A model generated the notes under the pieces. The model saw nothing but the letters and a program-made list of their open reading frames with translations, did not search any database and was not told where the DNA came from. The position numbers and the translations under genes were made by a program. This document shows, one piece after another, positions 20,062-29,410 of a DNA stretch of 64,000 bases; within the stretch, counting starts at the first letter, position 1, and each line of letters begins with the position of its first letter. The DNA comes from Arthrobacter woluwensis. Lineage in GTDB: Bacteria; Actinomycetota; Actinomycetes; Actinomycetales; Micrococcaceae. Location of the stretch: the NCBI RefSeq assembly GCF_030816155.1, contig NZ_JAUSXR010000001.1, forward strand, positions 3,444,096 through 3,508,095, read 5' to 3'.

Positions 20062-21570
20062 TCAGACCAGCGCGTCCGCCTTCGGGGCGCGGGTCCGCTT
20101 CCAGGCCGCGATGAGGAGCGGGGCCAGGGCGATCAGTGCGACGATCACGTACACCGTCACGCCCACCGGCTCGTTGAACAGGCCCGAGAGGTCGCCGCCG
20201 CTCAGCTGGAGTGCCTTGCGGAGCTGCCCCTCGATCCGCGGTCCGAGGATCAGGCCGATGATCAGCGGCAGCACGGGAAGTCCGAAGCGCCGCATCGCGA
20301 AGCCGAGGGCGCCCAGCACCAGGAGGATCACCAGGTCGAACGCCTGCAGATTCACCGCGTACGCCCCGAGCGAGGCGAAGAACAGGATGCCGGCGTACAG
20401 GTACGGACGCGGGATCTGCAGCAGCTTCGCCCAGAGAGGCGCCATCGGCAGGTTGATCACCAGCAGCAGCGTGTTCCCGATGAAGAGGCTCGCGATCAGG
20501 CCCCACACCAGATCCGGCTCCTTCTGGAAGAGCAGCGGACCCGGCTGGATGTTGAACTGGGTCAGGGCCGCCAGCATGATGGCCGCCGTCGCGTTGGTCG
20601 GCAGGCCCAGCGCCAGGGCCGGCGTCAGCGTGCCCGCCGCGGAGGCGTTGTTGGCCGCCTCCGGACCCGCGACGCCCTCGATGGCGCCGTGCCCGAACTC
20701 CTCCGGGTGCTTGGACAGTTTCTTCTCCGTGACGTAGGAGAGGAAGGTCGGGATCTCGGCGCCGCCGGCCGGCATGGCGCCGAAGGGGAAGCCCAGGGCG
20801 GTGCCCCGCAGCCATGGCTTCCAAGACCGCTTCCAGTCCTCCTTGCCCATCCACGGCTGACCCACCGGAATGGTGTCCATCCGCTTGCGGCGCAGGTGGG
20901 CGGCGATCCAGAGGGCCTCGCCCACCGCGAAGATGGCGACCGCCACCACCACGATGTCCAGGCCGTCCGTCAGCAGCGGGATGCCGAACACCAGACGCTG
21001 CTGTCCGCTCACCGGGTCGAGCCCGATCAGGCCGATCGCCAGGCCGAGGCCCAGAGAGGCGAAGCCGCGGATCTTCGAGGACCCCAGCACCGCGGTGACG
21101 GTCAGGAGACCCAGGATCATGATCGCCAGGTAACTCGAGGGGCCCAGGCTGACCGCGAACTGCACGACGGCGGGCGCGAACGCCGCCAGGAGGGCCGTGC
21201 CGATGGTGCCGGCCACGAAGGAGCCGATCGCCGCCGTGGCGAGGGCCTGTGCCGCGCGGCCCGCTTTCGCCATCTTGTGGCCTTCGATGGCGGTGACGAC
21301 GGTGGAGGATTCGCCTGGGGTGTTGAGCAGGATCGAGGTCGTGGACCCGCCGTACATGCCGCCGTAGTAGATGCCCGCGAACATGATGAGGGCGCCGGTC
21401 GGTTCCAGATTGGTGGTCACCGGCAGCAGGAGCGCCAGGGCCATGGCCGGACCGATGCCCGGCAGCACGCCCACGGCGGTGCCCAGGAGGACGCCGATGC
21501 AGGCGAAGAGCAGATTGGTGGGCGTCGCGGCGGTGGCGAAGCCGTGCATGAGGTTGTTGAGGATGTCCAT
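20062..21570 (-). CDS. tctA: Tripartite tricarboxylate transporter, large membrane subunit TctA
   Basis: Main channel subunit of the TTT family, which imports citrate and related acids using a binding protein and an ion gradient. The 502 residues start [11 protein letters not shown] and carry both family motifs: [19 protein letters not shown] near the N-terminus and [18 protein letters not shown] in the second half. About 12 hydrophobic helices. Its start is 1 nt from the tctB stop. Confidence 0.94.
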   Translation of the reverse strand: MDILNNLMHGFATAATPTNLLFACIGVLLGTAVGVLPGIGPAMALALLLPVTTNLEPTGALIMFAGIYYGGMYGGSTTSILLNTPGESSTVVTAIEGHKMAKAGRAAQALATAAIGSFVAGTIGTALLAAFAPAVVQFAVSLGPSSYLAIMILGLLTVTAVLGSSKIRGFASLGLGLAIGLIGLDPVSGQQRLVFGIPLLTDGLDIVVVAVAIFAVGEALWIAAHLRRKRMDTIPVGQPWMGKEDWKRSWKPWLRGTALGFPFGAMPAGGAEIPTFLSYVTEKKLSKHPEEFGHGAIEGVAGPEAANNASAAGTLTPALALGLPTNATAAIMLAALTQFNIQPGPLLFQKEPDLVWGLIASLFIGNTLLLVINLPMAPLWAKLLQIPRPYLYAGILFFASLGAYAVNLQAFDLVILLVLGALGFAMRRFGLPVLPLIIGLILGPRIEGQLRKALQLSGGDLSGLFNEPVGVTVYVIVALIALAPLLIAAWKRTRAPKADALV

Positions 21571-21571
21571 G

Positions 21572-22156
21572 TCAGAGAATTCCCGCCAGGATCCCGGCCG
21601 GGAGGTGGATCCCGAGGCCGAGGTAGAAACCGTAGAAGGTGCCGACGGCCAGGATGAGCGAGACGATGCCGTCCCGCACATAGTGGCGGCTGCCCAGGGA
21701 CCAGACGCTGCCCCAGAACATGATGGTCCCGGAGATCACCCAGCCGAGGGGGTCGATCAGCACGATGTTCAGGATGAAGAAGCCGATCAGCGGCAGCACG
21801 GTCTTCCAGTCGGTGGGATGGCTGAGGTCGACATCCTCGCCCTCCTCGGCCTGGCCGCTGCCGCCCCGCAGGACGTTGACGGCCAGGAGCACGGCGCTGA
21901 CCACGAGCAGCGATCCGATGATCACCGGCATGGTCTTCGGTCCCACCACGTCGGAGACGGAGTAGGGCACCGTGATGCGTGAGGCGTCCCAGAGCACGAC
22001 GACGCCGGCCACGCCGAGCAGGGCGGCGATGCCCAGCTCGGCGCGGCTCCGGCGGCCGGGCGCGACGACCGCGGCGCGCTCGCCGCCGTCGTCGTGCCCG
22101 GCGCCGAGGCCTCCGGGGTCCGCGTGACCCCCGGCGTCTGCGGCGCTATGGCTCAC
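21572..22156 (-). CDS. tctB: Tripartite tricarboxylate transporter, small membrane subunit TctB
   Basis: Four-helix subunit of the TTT importer; 194 residues. A hydrophilic N-terminal extension of about 40 residues precedes [16 protein letters not shown]. The later helices are [15 protein letters not shown] and [24 protein letters not shown], the typical TctB ending. Overlaps the end of tctC by 4 bp (ATGA), so the three genes form one translationally coupled operon in the order tctC-tctB-tctA. Confidence 0.9.
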   Translation of the reverse strand: MSHSAADAGGHADPGGLGAGHDDGGERAAVVAPGRRSRAELGIAALLGVAGVVVLWDASRITVPYSVSDVVGPKTMPVIIGSLLVVSAVLLAVNVLRGGSGQAEEGEDVDLSHPTDWKTVLPLIGFFILNIVLIDPLGWVISGTIMFWGSVWSLGSRHYVRDGIVSLILAVGTFYGFYLGLGIHLPAGILAGIL

Positions 22157-23169
22157 GCCAGGCCCAGCTTCTTCAGGACGTCGGCGACCCGCTGATCCTG
22201 GTCCTTCAGGTAGGCGCCGAACTCGTCGCCCGTGATGAACGCGTCAGTCCAGCCGTGGGTCTTGAGGGCGGCCTTCCACTCGTCCGTGTCGTGCATCTTC
22301 TTGAGGGTGGCGATCACCTTGTCGCGGTCGGCGTCGGAGATGCCGGGAGGGGCCACGATGCCGCGCCAGTTGGTGAATTCGAGGTCGATCCCGGATTCCT
22401 TGAAGGTGGGGGCGTCCACGCCGTCCAGCCGCTGGGCGCCGCTCACCGCGAGGACGCGGATCTCGCCCGACTTGATCTGGTCGATGTACTCGCCGGCGCC
22501 GGAGGCCGCGAAGCCGATCTTGTTGCCGAGGATGGCGGGCAGGAGGTCGCCGCCGCCGTCGAAGGAGACGAAGTTGACCTTCTTGGGCTCGATGCCCACG
22601 GCCTGCGCCAGCTGCATCGGCAGGAGGTGGTCCGGTCCGCCGGGGTTGGAGCCGCCGCCGACGGCGAGCTTGGAGGGGTCGGCCTTCCAGGCGTCCACCA
22701 GGTCCTTGATCGTCTTGTAAGGGGAGCTCTTGGGCACCATGATGGCGCCGGGCTCCTGGATCAGGCGGGCGAGCGGCACGGTCTCGGTGAGCTTGGCCGG
22801 GGACTTGTTGGTGTAGCTGGCGCCCACCACGCCCAGGCCCATGAGCATGGTGAGGTCCTTGTTGCCCTTTTCGTTGACCAGGCGGGCCAGGCCCACGGTG
22901 CCGCCGGCGCCGGCCAGGTTGAAGACCTCCACATTGGTGGCGGTCTTGGTCTCGCCCATGACCTTCGCGGCGGTGCGGGCCGTGGTGTCGTAACCGCCGC
23001 CGGGGCTGTTGGGGACCATGATGCGCAGGCCCTTGAGGGGTTCGCTGGAGGCGCCCGACGCCGAACCCTGGGGGTTCGAACCGCCGGAGCCGGTGACGCC
23101 GCAGCCGGTGGCGGCCAGAACGAGGCCCAGCGCGGCGGCGGCGAGGCGGACGGCTTTGAGTGAACGCAT
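22153..23169 (-). CDS. tctC: Tripartite tricarboxylate transporter substrate-binding lipoprotein TctC
   Basis: Extracytoplasmic receptor of the TTT importer; 338 residues. A signal peptide with a lipobox (LAATGC) is followed by a Gly/Ser linker and the Bug-family fold: IMVPNSPGGGYDTTAR near the N-terminus, and the ligand-loop segment SNPGGPDHLLPMQLAQAVG in the middle. First gene of tctCBA, divergent from the CitA/CitB-type sensor pair, which probably controls it. Start MRSLKAV follows AGGAAG. Confidence 0.94.
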   Translation of the reverse strand: MRSLKAVRLAAAALGLVLAATGCGVTGSGGSNPQGSASGASSEPLKGLRIMVPNSPGGGYDTTARTAAKVMGETKTATNVEVFNLAGAGGTVGLARLVNEKGNKDLTMLMGLGVVGASYTNKSPAKLTETVPLARLIQEPGAIMVPKSSPYKTIKDLVDAWKADPSKLAVGGGSNPGGPDHLLPMQLAQAVGIEPKKVNFVSFDGGGDLLPAILGNKIGFAASGAGEYIDQIKSGEIRVLAVSGAQRLDGVDAPTFKESGIDLEFTNWRGIVAPPGISDADRDKVIATLKKMHDTDEWKAALKTHGWTDAFITGDEFGAYLKDQDQRVADVLKKLGLA

Positions 23170-23262
23170 TGGTACTTCCTTTGTTCGCATGACGTCGCTG
23201 TCATGAGGGGGTTCCGGAAAGAACGTGCTTCACGCTATGCGGGGATGTGAGGTGGGTCACCC

Positions 23263-23298
23263 TTGAGTTCTCAAAGATCGTTGTGTTCATTGTGTTCT
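23263..23298. promoter_or_regulatory. Candidate CitB-type binding sites between tctC and the sensor kinase
   Basis: In the 218-bp divergent gap: the palindrome TTGAGTTCTCAA (23263-23274), then two 9-bp direct repeats TTGTGTTCA and TTGTGTTCT (23281-23298). Direct repeats of AT-rich words are typical for CitB/DcuR-type regulators; the assignment is inferred from position. Confidence 0.5.
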
Positions 23299-23387
23299 CG
23301 GTCACATACCCTTTCGGGCTGTCATGATGGATGCGGGGGCGTCCGTCCCCGGGAAGAAAGGACAAGGACCCGTCCCGTGAGTGCCCC

Positions 23388-25028
23388 ATGACGCGTTGGT
23401 GGCCTCGACGGGCCAGGATGTCCCTGGCCGCCCAGTACCTGGTGCTGCAGCTGTTGATCGTGCTGGCCGTCCTGGTGGGCGTGATCGCGGTGTCCCTCGC
23501 GCAGTCGGAGGACACCTTCGAACGAGTGGAGGGCCGTCGCGCCCTGTCCGCCGCCGAGTCCGTGGCGGCCATGCCCGCCGTGCGCACGCTCCTGCCCGGC
23601 GCCCAGCCCGGCCACGGCGCCGCCCTCCCGGCCGTGGCGGAGTCCGCGCGGACCGTCTCCGGCTCGAATTTCGTGCTGCTCGTGCGTCCGGACCGCGTCA
23701 TCCTCACCACGCCCGATCCGTCGCTGCTGGGAACGCGGCTGGACCTCGGCCAGAGCCACGTCCTGGAAGGCCGGGCGTGGACGGGCGCGGCCGATGTCTC
23801 CGGTCACCACGCGCTCGTGGCGCATGTGCCCGTGCTGAGCGACGGCGGCGAACTCGTGGGGTTCGTGGCCGTGGGCCGGGAGTACCCGTCCGTGCTGGAC
23901 CGCCTGGGTGAGGCGCTGCCCGATCTGGTCACGTACCTGGGGGTCTCCCTCGCGCTGGGCGCGGCCGGCTCGGTCCTGCTCTCGCGGAGAGTCAAGAACC
24001 AGACGCTGGGCCTGGAACCCGAGGAGATCGTGGGTCTCGTGGAGCACCGCGAGGCCATCCTGCACGGGGTGAAGGAGGGCGTCCTGGCCCTCGACCAGAA
24101 GCAGCGCATCACCCTCCTCAACGAGAGCGCCCGCGCCATGCTCGGATTGCCCCGCTCCGCCGAGGGCCACAGCCTGGAGGAGCTCGGGGTGGATCCGCGG
24201 CTCCGGGAGGTCCTCGCGGGGGACGACGCCGTGGAGGACCGGATCGTCCTGGCGGGCGAACGGCTCGTGAGCCTCAACCGGCGCCCGGTAGTGAACCGCG
24301 GCCGGGAGATCGGCTCCGTCACCACGCTCCGGGACCGGACCGAGCTCGCCGCCCTGGAACAGGAGCTCGGCGCGACGCGCAGCGCCACCGACACCCTGCG
24401 GGCCCAGACCCACGAGTTCGCGAACCAGCTGCACACCATCTCCGGCCTCATCCAGCTGGGCGAGTACGACGACGTGCTCCGCTTCGTGGACGGCGTCCGG
24501 CTGAGCAGGACCCGGCTCTATGACGAGGTCACCGAACGCCTTCAGGACCCCGCGGTCGCCGCGCTGGTCATCGCGAAAGCCAGCCTCGCGGCCGAGCGGG
24601 CCGTGCCCCTGGATCTCGACCCGGACTCCCGGCTGGGCCGCGTCGGCGAGGGGCTGTCACGGGACCTGTGCACCGTCGTCGGGAATCTGGTGGACAACGC
24701 GCTGGACGCGGTCGCTGGACGCCCCGACGCCCGGGTGACGCTACAGATCAGCGACGACGGCGGCCGGGTCGGCGTGCGGGTGCGGGATACTGGACCGGGC
24801 GTGGCCGGGGACAAGATCCGCGAGGTCTTCCGGCAGGGGTACACCACCAAGGATGCGCTGGGCGAGGGCGGCCACGGCTTCGGCCTGGCGATCACCCAGC
24901 TGGTCTGCCGGCGCCGTGGTGGGGACGTGGAGGTCCTCAATGACGGGGGCGCTGTGTTCACGGCGGTGCTCGGCCGGGGCGTGGAGGCGGCGGACGGGCC
25001 GCCGGAGAGGGAAAGGGCGCAGGCATGA
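23388..25028 (+). CDS. CitA/DcuS-type sensor histidine kinase
   Basis: Membrane sensor for di/tricarboxylates. From the chosen ATG it has 546 residues: helix 1 (about 13-38), an extracytoplasmic PAS-like domain (40-178), helix 2 (180-198), a cytoplasmic PAS (about 215-320), the phospho-accepting histidine in AQTHEFANQLHT (His342), and an ATPase domain with NLVDNALDA, DTGPGV and GHGFGLAI motifs. The H-box with the Asn-Gln-Leu-His pattern is that of the CitA/DcuS family. The start is uncertain: an in-frame ATG lies 57 nt upstream (23331). Overlaps its response regulator by 4 bp. Confidence 0.93.
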   Translation: MTRWWPRRARMSLAAQYLVLQLLIVLAVLVGVIAVSLAQSEDTFERVEGRRALSAAESVAAMPAVRTLLPGAQPGHGAALPAVAESARTVSGSNFVLLVRPDRVILTTPDPSLLGTRLDLGQSHVLEGRAWTGAADVSGHHALVAHVPVLSDGGELVGFVAVGREYPSVLDRLGEALPDLVTYLGVSLALGAAGSVLLSRRVKNQTLGLEPEEIVGLVEHREAILHGVKEGVLALDQKQRITLLNESARAMLGLPRSAEGHSLEELGVDPRLREVLAGDDAVEDRIVLAGERLVSLNRRPVVNRGREIGSVTTLRDRTELAALEQELGATRSATDTLRAQTHEFANQLHTISGLIQLGEYDDVLRFVDGVRLSRTRLYDEVTERLQDPAVAALVIAKASLAAERAVPLDLDPDSRLGRVGEGLSRDLCTVVGNLVDNALDAVAGRPDARVTLQISDDGGRVGVRVRDTGPGVAGDKIREVFRQGYTTKDALGEGGHGFGLAITQLVCRRRGGDVEVLNDGGAVFTAVLGRGVEAADGPPERERAQA

Positions 25029-25690
25029 TCAAGGTCCTGATCGTCGACGATGACTTCATGGTGGCCAAGGTTCATGCGGGGTTCGTCCGTCAGGTTCCCG
25101 GGTTCGGCGTGGTGGGGGTGGCCCACACGGCGTCGCAGGCTCTGCAAGAGGTGGAGCGGACCCGGCCGGATCTGGTGCTCCTGGACATCCACCTGCCCGA
25201 TCGGAGCGGGCTCGAGCTTCTGCAGGAGATGCGGACGCTCCAGCCCGAGCTCGACGTCCTCGTCATCAGCGCGGCCCGGGAGATGGAGACGGTGCGCAAG
25301 GCCCTGCGGGGCGGGATCGTGCACTATCTCATGAAGCCCTTCACGGCTCAGGACCTGGCGGAACGGCTGGTGCACTACCAGCAGAGCTACCGCCCTCTCG
25401 CCGAGTCCGGCAGCGTGGCGGACCAGGCCGATGTGGACCGCGTCTTCGGCGTCGCGCACCGCGAACGGCCGCTGCCCAAGGGGTGCAGCGTCGAGACGCT
25501 GCGCATGGTGGAGGCTCTCCTGAAGGACCACGACGGCGACGTCTCCGCGACGGAGGCGGCCGCGGTCCTCGGCACGTCCCGGGTGAGCGCTCGCCGGTAC
25601 CTGGAGTACCTCGCCGAAGAGGGGCGCGCGGTGGTGCGTCTGCGGTACGGGGGTGTCGGACGGCCGGAGCGGCGGTACGTCTGGAAGTGA
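25025..25690 (+). CDS. CitB/DpiA-type response regulator
   Basis: Partner of the upstream kinase; 221 residues. Receiver domain with acidic DDD near residues 8-10, phospho-accepting Asp54 (LVLLDIHLP) and Lys in LMKPF. The output domain (about 150-221) is the CitB-type helix-turn-helix, with SATEAAAVLGTSRVSARRYLEYL. The ATGA overlap with the kinase shows co-translation. Expected to activate tctCBA when citrate or a related acid is present. Confidence 0.93.
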   Translation: MIKVLIVDDDFMVAKVHAGFVRQVPGFGVVGVAHTASQALQEVERTRPDLVLLDIHLPDRSGLELLQEMRTLQPELDVLVISAAREMETVRKALRGGIVHYLMKPFTAQDLAERLVHYQQSYRPLAESGSVADQADVDRVFGVAHRERPLPKGCSVETLRMVEALLKDHDGDVSATEAAAVLGTSRVSARRYLEYLAEEGRAVVRLRYGGVGRPERRYVWK

Positions 25691-25724
25691 GAGCGCTGAA
25701 AGTGAGGGCGCCACAGACGCCGCC

Positions 25725-26735
25725 TCAGGCCAGGGCGGAGAGCGCCATCTGGAACACGAACGCCAGGGCTGCCGTGGCCACGGGGGTGATCACCCAGTAG
25801 CCGAGGATCTTCAGGATCAGGGGCCGGTTGGCCTGGGAGAAGCGCTGGTTCGTCCCCGCACCCCACATGCCCGCCGCCATCGTGTGGGTGGTGGAGATGG
25901 GCCAGCTGAGGGCGATGGCCCCGGCGAACTGGAGGGCGAACCCGACCGCCTGGGTGACGAAGCCCCGGAGCGGGTCCACCCGGATCATCCGGTGCCCCAG
26001 GGTGTAGGAGATGCGCCAGCCGCCGAACAGCGTGCCGGCCGTCATGGCCGCGGCCACGAGCGTCACCATCATGAAGGCGAGCTGCTGACCGTCGTCGTAG
26101 CCCGCCACGAAGAACGCCATGAGCAGGACCAGGAAGGTGCGCTGACCGTCCTGCAGCCCGTGCCCGAACGCCACAGCACCCGCCGTGATCGCCTGGGCCC
26201 GGCGGAGCCGCCGGTTCACCACGTTGGGCGGCTGATTCCGGGCCACCCAGGTGGTCGGCCAGACCAGCACGTAGGACAGCACGAAGGCCAGCGCGGGGGA
26301 GAGGAGCAGGGGCAGCGCCACCGAGTTCCACAGGGTGGCGGAGGCTTCCGGGATCTCCGTCCCGCCCTTGAGGATGGCGGCGGCGCCCGCTCCGAACAAG
26401 CCGCTCAGCAGGGCGTGCGTCGACGAGGACGGGATGCCCTTCCACCACGTGAAGATGTTCCAGATGATGCCGGCGGCGAGACCTGAGACCAGCAGACTGA
26501 GTCCGTTCAGCCCCTCGGGGAGGTGCAGCCAGTTGGCGCCGATCTCCAGGGCCAGAGGGAACGCCAGGACCACGCCGAGCAGATTGAAGAAGGCCGCGAG
26601 CACCACGGCGACACTGGCGGTCAGCGCCCGGGAGCGGACCGCGAACGCGATCGCGGAGGAGACGTCACGGAAGCCGTTGAGAAAGGTGAAGGTGACCGTC
26701 AGCAGGACCGTGAGGACCAGAAAGAGGGCGATCAC
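25725..26735 (-). CDS. Low-affinity inorganic phosphate transporter (PiT family)
   Basis: 336 residues with about 10 helices and the paired family signatures: TFTFLNGFRDVSSAIAFAV at the N-terminus and AVAFGHGLQDGQRTFLV in the middle. Moves metal-phosphate with protons. GTG start directly abuts the stop of the DUF47 gene. Together with pstSCAB it gives the region two phosphate uptake routes. Confidence 0.9.
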   Translation of the reverse strand: MIALFLVLTVLLTVTFTFLNGFRDVSSAIAFAVRSRALTASVAVVLAAFFNLLGVVLAFPLALEIGANWLHLPEGLNGLSLLVSGLAAGIIWNIFTWWKGIPSSSTHALLSGLFGAGAAAILKGGTEIPEASATLWNSVALPLLLSPALAFVLSYVLVWPTTWVARNQPPNVVNRRLRRAQAITAGAVAFGHGLQDGQRTFLVLLMAFFVAGYDDGQQLAFMMVTLVAAAMTAGTLFGGWRISYTLGHRMIRVDPLRGFVTQAVGFALQFAGAIALSWPISTTHTMAAGMWGAGTNQRFSQANRPLILKILGYWVITPVATAALAFVFQMALSALA

Positions 26736-27353
26736 TCATGATTCCTTGACGATGATCGCCCCGACGGAGGTGGCGACGCGGCGCATGTCCTTGGTGACCT
26801 CCACCAGCTGGTTGGCGACGTCCCGGTGGCGGGTGTACTGGGCGAACTTCATGTCGCGGAGCATGTCCGCCACCCAGACGCGGTGGCTGCGCTCGGCACG
26901 CTTGGCCAGCCGGAGCACTTCGATCCAGTAGTCCTCGAGCTCATCCAGGTCGTCCAGCCGGCGCATCGCCTCCACGGTGAGTTCCGCCTGCCGGGTGATG
27001 ATCTCCAGCTGATCAGCGGCGCGGGTGGGAAGGCGTTCGAGCTTGTAGAGCCCGATCAGCTCGGCGGCCCCGTCCAGCTTCTCCATGGCGTCATTGAGGT
27101 ACCGGGACAGATTGAACATGTCTTCCCGCGGGAGGGTGTTGATGAAGCTGGTGCGCATATGGGTCAGGAGCGCGTAATGCAGGTTCATGGACTCGCCCTC
27201 GTGCTGATGCATCTCTTCGACCAGACGGTCGAAATCCGCGGCGGGGGCTCCCAGGAGCTCGGAGAGGGTCCCGGTGCCGAGCACCAATTGGCGGGCCAGC
27301 TGGGTGAGGAGCTTGAGGCCTGCAGTCTCCTGCGGGAAGAGGCTGAGTTTCAC
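26736..27353 (-). CDS. DUF47 (PhoU-like) Pit accessory protein
   Basis: All-helical protein of 205 residues, the usual DUF47 length when started at GTG 27353 (MKLSLFPQE-type N-terminus). Conserved segments: LVEEMHQHEGES, FINTLPREDMFNLSRYLNDAMEKLD and RAERSHRVWVADMLRDMKF. An alternative GTG 42 nt upstream adds residues unlike the family. DUF47 genes are the standard partner of pit and are thought to modulate it. The 216-bp region upstream has no other feature I can name. Confidence 0.9.
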   Translation of the reverse strand: MKLSLFPQETAGLKLLTQLARQLVLGTGTLSELLGAPAADFDRLVEEMHQHEGESMNLHYALLTHMRTSFINTLPREDMFNLSRYLNDAMEKLDGAAELIGLYKLERLPTRAADQLEIITRQAELTVEAMRRLDDLDELEDYWIEVLRLAKRAERSHRVWVADMLRDMKFAQYTRHRDVANQLVEVTKDMRRVATSVGAIIVKES

Positions 27354-27569
27354 GTCGTACCGGTGTCCTTGGCTGGCGTAAAGATCTTGAGGCACGGACC
27401 TCAGCGTGAGAATGGTGCCGGACCGGATACGCCTCTCGGCGGTAGGCCGCTCGAAGCGGCGAATTGTTGAAGCCCGGGGGTTTCGCGGCCCGACACCAAG
27501 TTCAGTTTTCTACTTCCGTGGCCCGGAGTCAACATTGACAGGCTCCGGAATGAGTGATTCAGTGCGCGG

Positions 27570-28214
27570 TCAGTCCAGGTGGCCGTTGCGCCATGCCGCA
27601 GCGGCGAATTCGAGGTCATCGGCCGTGCGGACCAGTCGGTGGGAGTCGCGGGTGAGGCGGGTGGCGTTCGCCTCGTTGCCCAGTTCGGCCGCGTCGGCCA
27701 GGCGCGCCTGGCCCAGGGCGATCACCCGGCAGAACGCGGCGAACCGTTCCAGCGCGACGTCGAACTCGCCGTCGAAAGCTCCGGAGAGGATGGCGTCGGA
27801 CATGTGGCGGATCTCGTCGGCGCCCGGAGGCTCGGCCGCCCCCGCCACCACGTGGGAGACCTGCGCGCCTTCCTTCCCGGCGTTGAAGTACAGGGCCATC
27901 CGGTCGGGATCCTTCACGACCGCGGCCCGCAGCGCGTAGAGCCGCCAGAGGGCGCCGGGCAGGGAGTGCGCCGGGCTCTCGGCCCAGAGTTCGGCGATCA
28001 CTTCGATGCCCTGCCGGTCAGCGAGCTTGACCAGGCGTTTCGTCACGTCCGGGTCGTCCGTGGCGCGGCCGTGTTTCACCAGGGCATGCGCCGCGAGGTG
28101 GGCCGCTTCGGAGACGCGCGCGGGGTCGGCGCCTCCTGCGAACGGCTCGAAATCGAGGGGTGCGAAGGGCTTCGGCTTGTGGTGCCGTGGGGCTGCTCCC
28201 GGGTTCTCGCTCAT
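27570..28214 (-). CDS. Conserved actinobacterial protein, function unknown
   Basis: 214 residues, mostly helical, no signal peptide or membrane segment. Conserved-looking blocks include KPKPFAPLDFEPFAGG, DDPDVTKRLVKLAD, AELWAESPAHSLPGALWRLYALR and TRLTRDSHRLVRTADDLEFAA. From memory, relatives in Arthrobacter are often labelled RNA polymerase subunit beta, which this sequence does not support. Function unknown. Confidence 0.75.
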   Translation of the reverse strand: MSENPGAAPRHHKPKPFAPLDFEPFAGGADPARVSEAAHLAAHALVKHGRATDDPDVTKRLVKLADRQGIEVIAELWAESPAHSLPGALWRLYALRAAVVKDPDRMALYFNAGKEGAQVSHVVAGAAEPPGADEIRHMSDAILSGAFDGEFDVALERFAAFCRVIALGQARLADAAELGNEANATRLTRDSHRLVRTADDLEFAAAAWRNGHLD

Positions 28215-28373
28215 GCCCTTACGCTACGCCTGGTGCGGGAGCCATGCCAGAGTGGCGCGGAGCCGCACGACGGCTGCCGCAGGCCCTGCGCGGAACGCCG
28301 CCTGGGGTGCGGGGACGCGTGCCGGAACCCCTTGCGCGCCTACGGTAGAGTAGTGACGTCCCTAGGGACGGTT

Positions 28374-28446
28374 GGGCCTTTAGCTCAGTTGGTAGAGCAG
28401 TGGACTTTTAATCCATAGGTCGAGGGTTCGATCCCCTCAGGGCCCA
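28374..28446 (+). tRNA. tRNA-Lys (UUU anticodon)
   Basis: 73 nt. Acceptor GGGCCTT pairs with AGGGCCC (one G-U); D arm TAGCTCAGTTGGTAGAGCA; anticodon loop CTTTTAA with anticodon TTT; T arm GAGGGTTCGATCCCCTC; discriminator A. CCA is not encoded. A TAGAGT -10-like element lies at 28346. Confidence 0.97.
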
Positions 28447-28452
28447 CCGGGA

Positions 28453-28484
28453 ACGGCCCCGGAATCTCACGATTCCGGGGCCGT
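28453..28484 (+). terminator. Terminator of tRNA-Lys
   Basis: 14-bp perfect stem (28453-28466 with 28471-28484) around TCAC, beginning 7 nt after the tRNA. Confidence 0.85.
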
Positions 28485-28568
28485 CGTCGTTAACCGGCGC
28501 GCGGGAGGTGCGAGCCGGTGAGGACACGGCCTCCTGTCCACAGATCCGCGTTGCCCTTCAGCTCCTGT

Positions 28569-28583
28569 AAATGTAGGACATAT
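28569..28583. promoter_or_regulatory. Candidate GntR-type operator A (AAATGTNNNACATTT-like)
   Basis: AAATGTAGGACATAT; core ATGT-AGG-ACAT is a perfect palindrome. About 53 nt before the preferred start of the acetyltransferase gene. One of five related sites in 28.5-33.1 kb. Confidence 0.55.
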
Positions 28584-28635
28584 GATGCTGAAAGACGTGT
28601 GCAAGGGGCGCATGGGGGACACGGATGGAGCGGGG

Positions 28636-29385
28636 ATGAATTCAGCAGGCAAGGACGTGGTGATCGTCCGCGAGGCCGGGCCGGAAGACCGCCCAGGGCT
28701 GGCGCGGGTGATGGCCGAGGCGGGCCTGAGCGAGAGATTTCTGGCGGAGCACGGCGTGGGGGACCCCCGGCTGGGGGATGCGGTCCCACGACGGGCTCTC
28801 GGCATGAAGGCGTTCCGGAAGGTCATCCTCAAGGGCGCCGGCGAACCGTCCTCCCCAACGGCGCTCATGCTCGCCACCACGGTCCTCGTGGCGGTGGACC
28901 AGGAGGGGATCGTGGTGGGTGGCGGCGTGGTGGCCCCGAGCACCGCCTCCATCCAGGATGCGGTGGCCGGAAGTCCCTCGCGCCGGGAGGAGCTCACACT
29001 CCGCGGCCTGGCGGACACCCCGCAACTGGTGGCCGTCGCGGTGAGTCCCGCACATCGGCGCCGGGGCACCGGCAAGGCCCTTTTCGACGCGCTCGTCTGG
29101 CACTGCAGGCTGTCCGGGGCCCCGCTCCTCCACGGTGTCATCGAAGCGGAGGCCGACCCCTGGCTCCCGGAGTTCCTGCGGCGGTCCGGGTTCCGGGTGG
29201 CCGGCCCGGACGCTTTCCTCGACTTCACCTCCGTGTACGCCACCCGGTCCTATCTGGCGAGCGGCCCGGGCCGGCGCTTCTTCTACCTGGACCTCCGGAA
29301 TCCCGGGAGCCGGCACTGGGAGCTTCCGGCCACGACCCACGACGGGCAGGACGTTCCGGTGCGGTCGGTTCCCCGGGACCGCTGA
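28636..29385 (+). CDS. GNAT-family N-acetyltransferase
   Basis: 249 residues. The acetyl-CoA loop is VAVSPAHRRRGTGKALFDALV (near residue 135), followed by RRSGFRVAG. Substrate unknown. ATG 28636 is preferred because GGAGCGGGG precedes it; an upstream ATG at 28582 would place the start codon inside the candidate operator. It converges on the endonuclease/phosphatase-fold gene (25 nt apart). The shared operator motif suggests regulation by one of the nearby GntR proteins. Confidence 0.8.
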   Translation: MNSAGKDVVIVREAGPEDRPGLARVMAEAGLSERFLAEHGVGDPRLGDAVPRRALGMKAFRKVILKGAGEPSSPTALMLATTVLVAVDQEGIVVGGGVVAPSTASIQDAVAGSPSRREELTLRGLADTPQLVAVAVSPAHRRRGTGKALFDALVWHCRLSGAPLLHGVIEAEADPWLPEFLRRSGFRVAGPDAFLDFTSVYATRSYLASGPGRRFFYLDLRNPGSRHWELPATTHDGQDVPVRSVPRDR

Positions 29386-29410
29386 CGCCCGCGCGGACCG
29401 CCTGCCCGGG

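Noticed and set aside
27570-28214. RNA polymerase beta subunit label for this protein
   Set aside because: The protein has no sequence motif of RpoB; that label is a known type of annotation carry-over.
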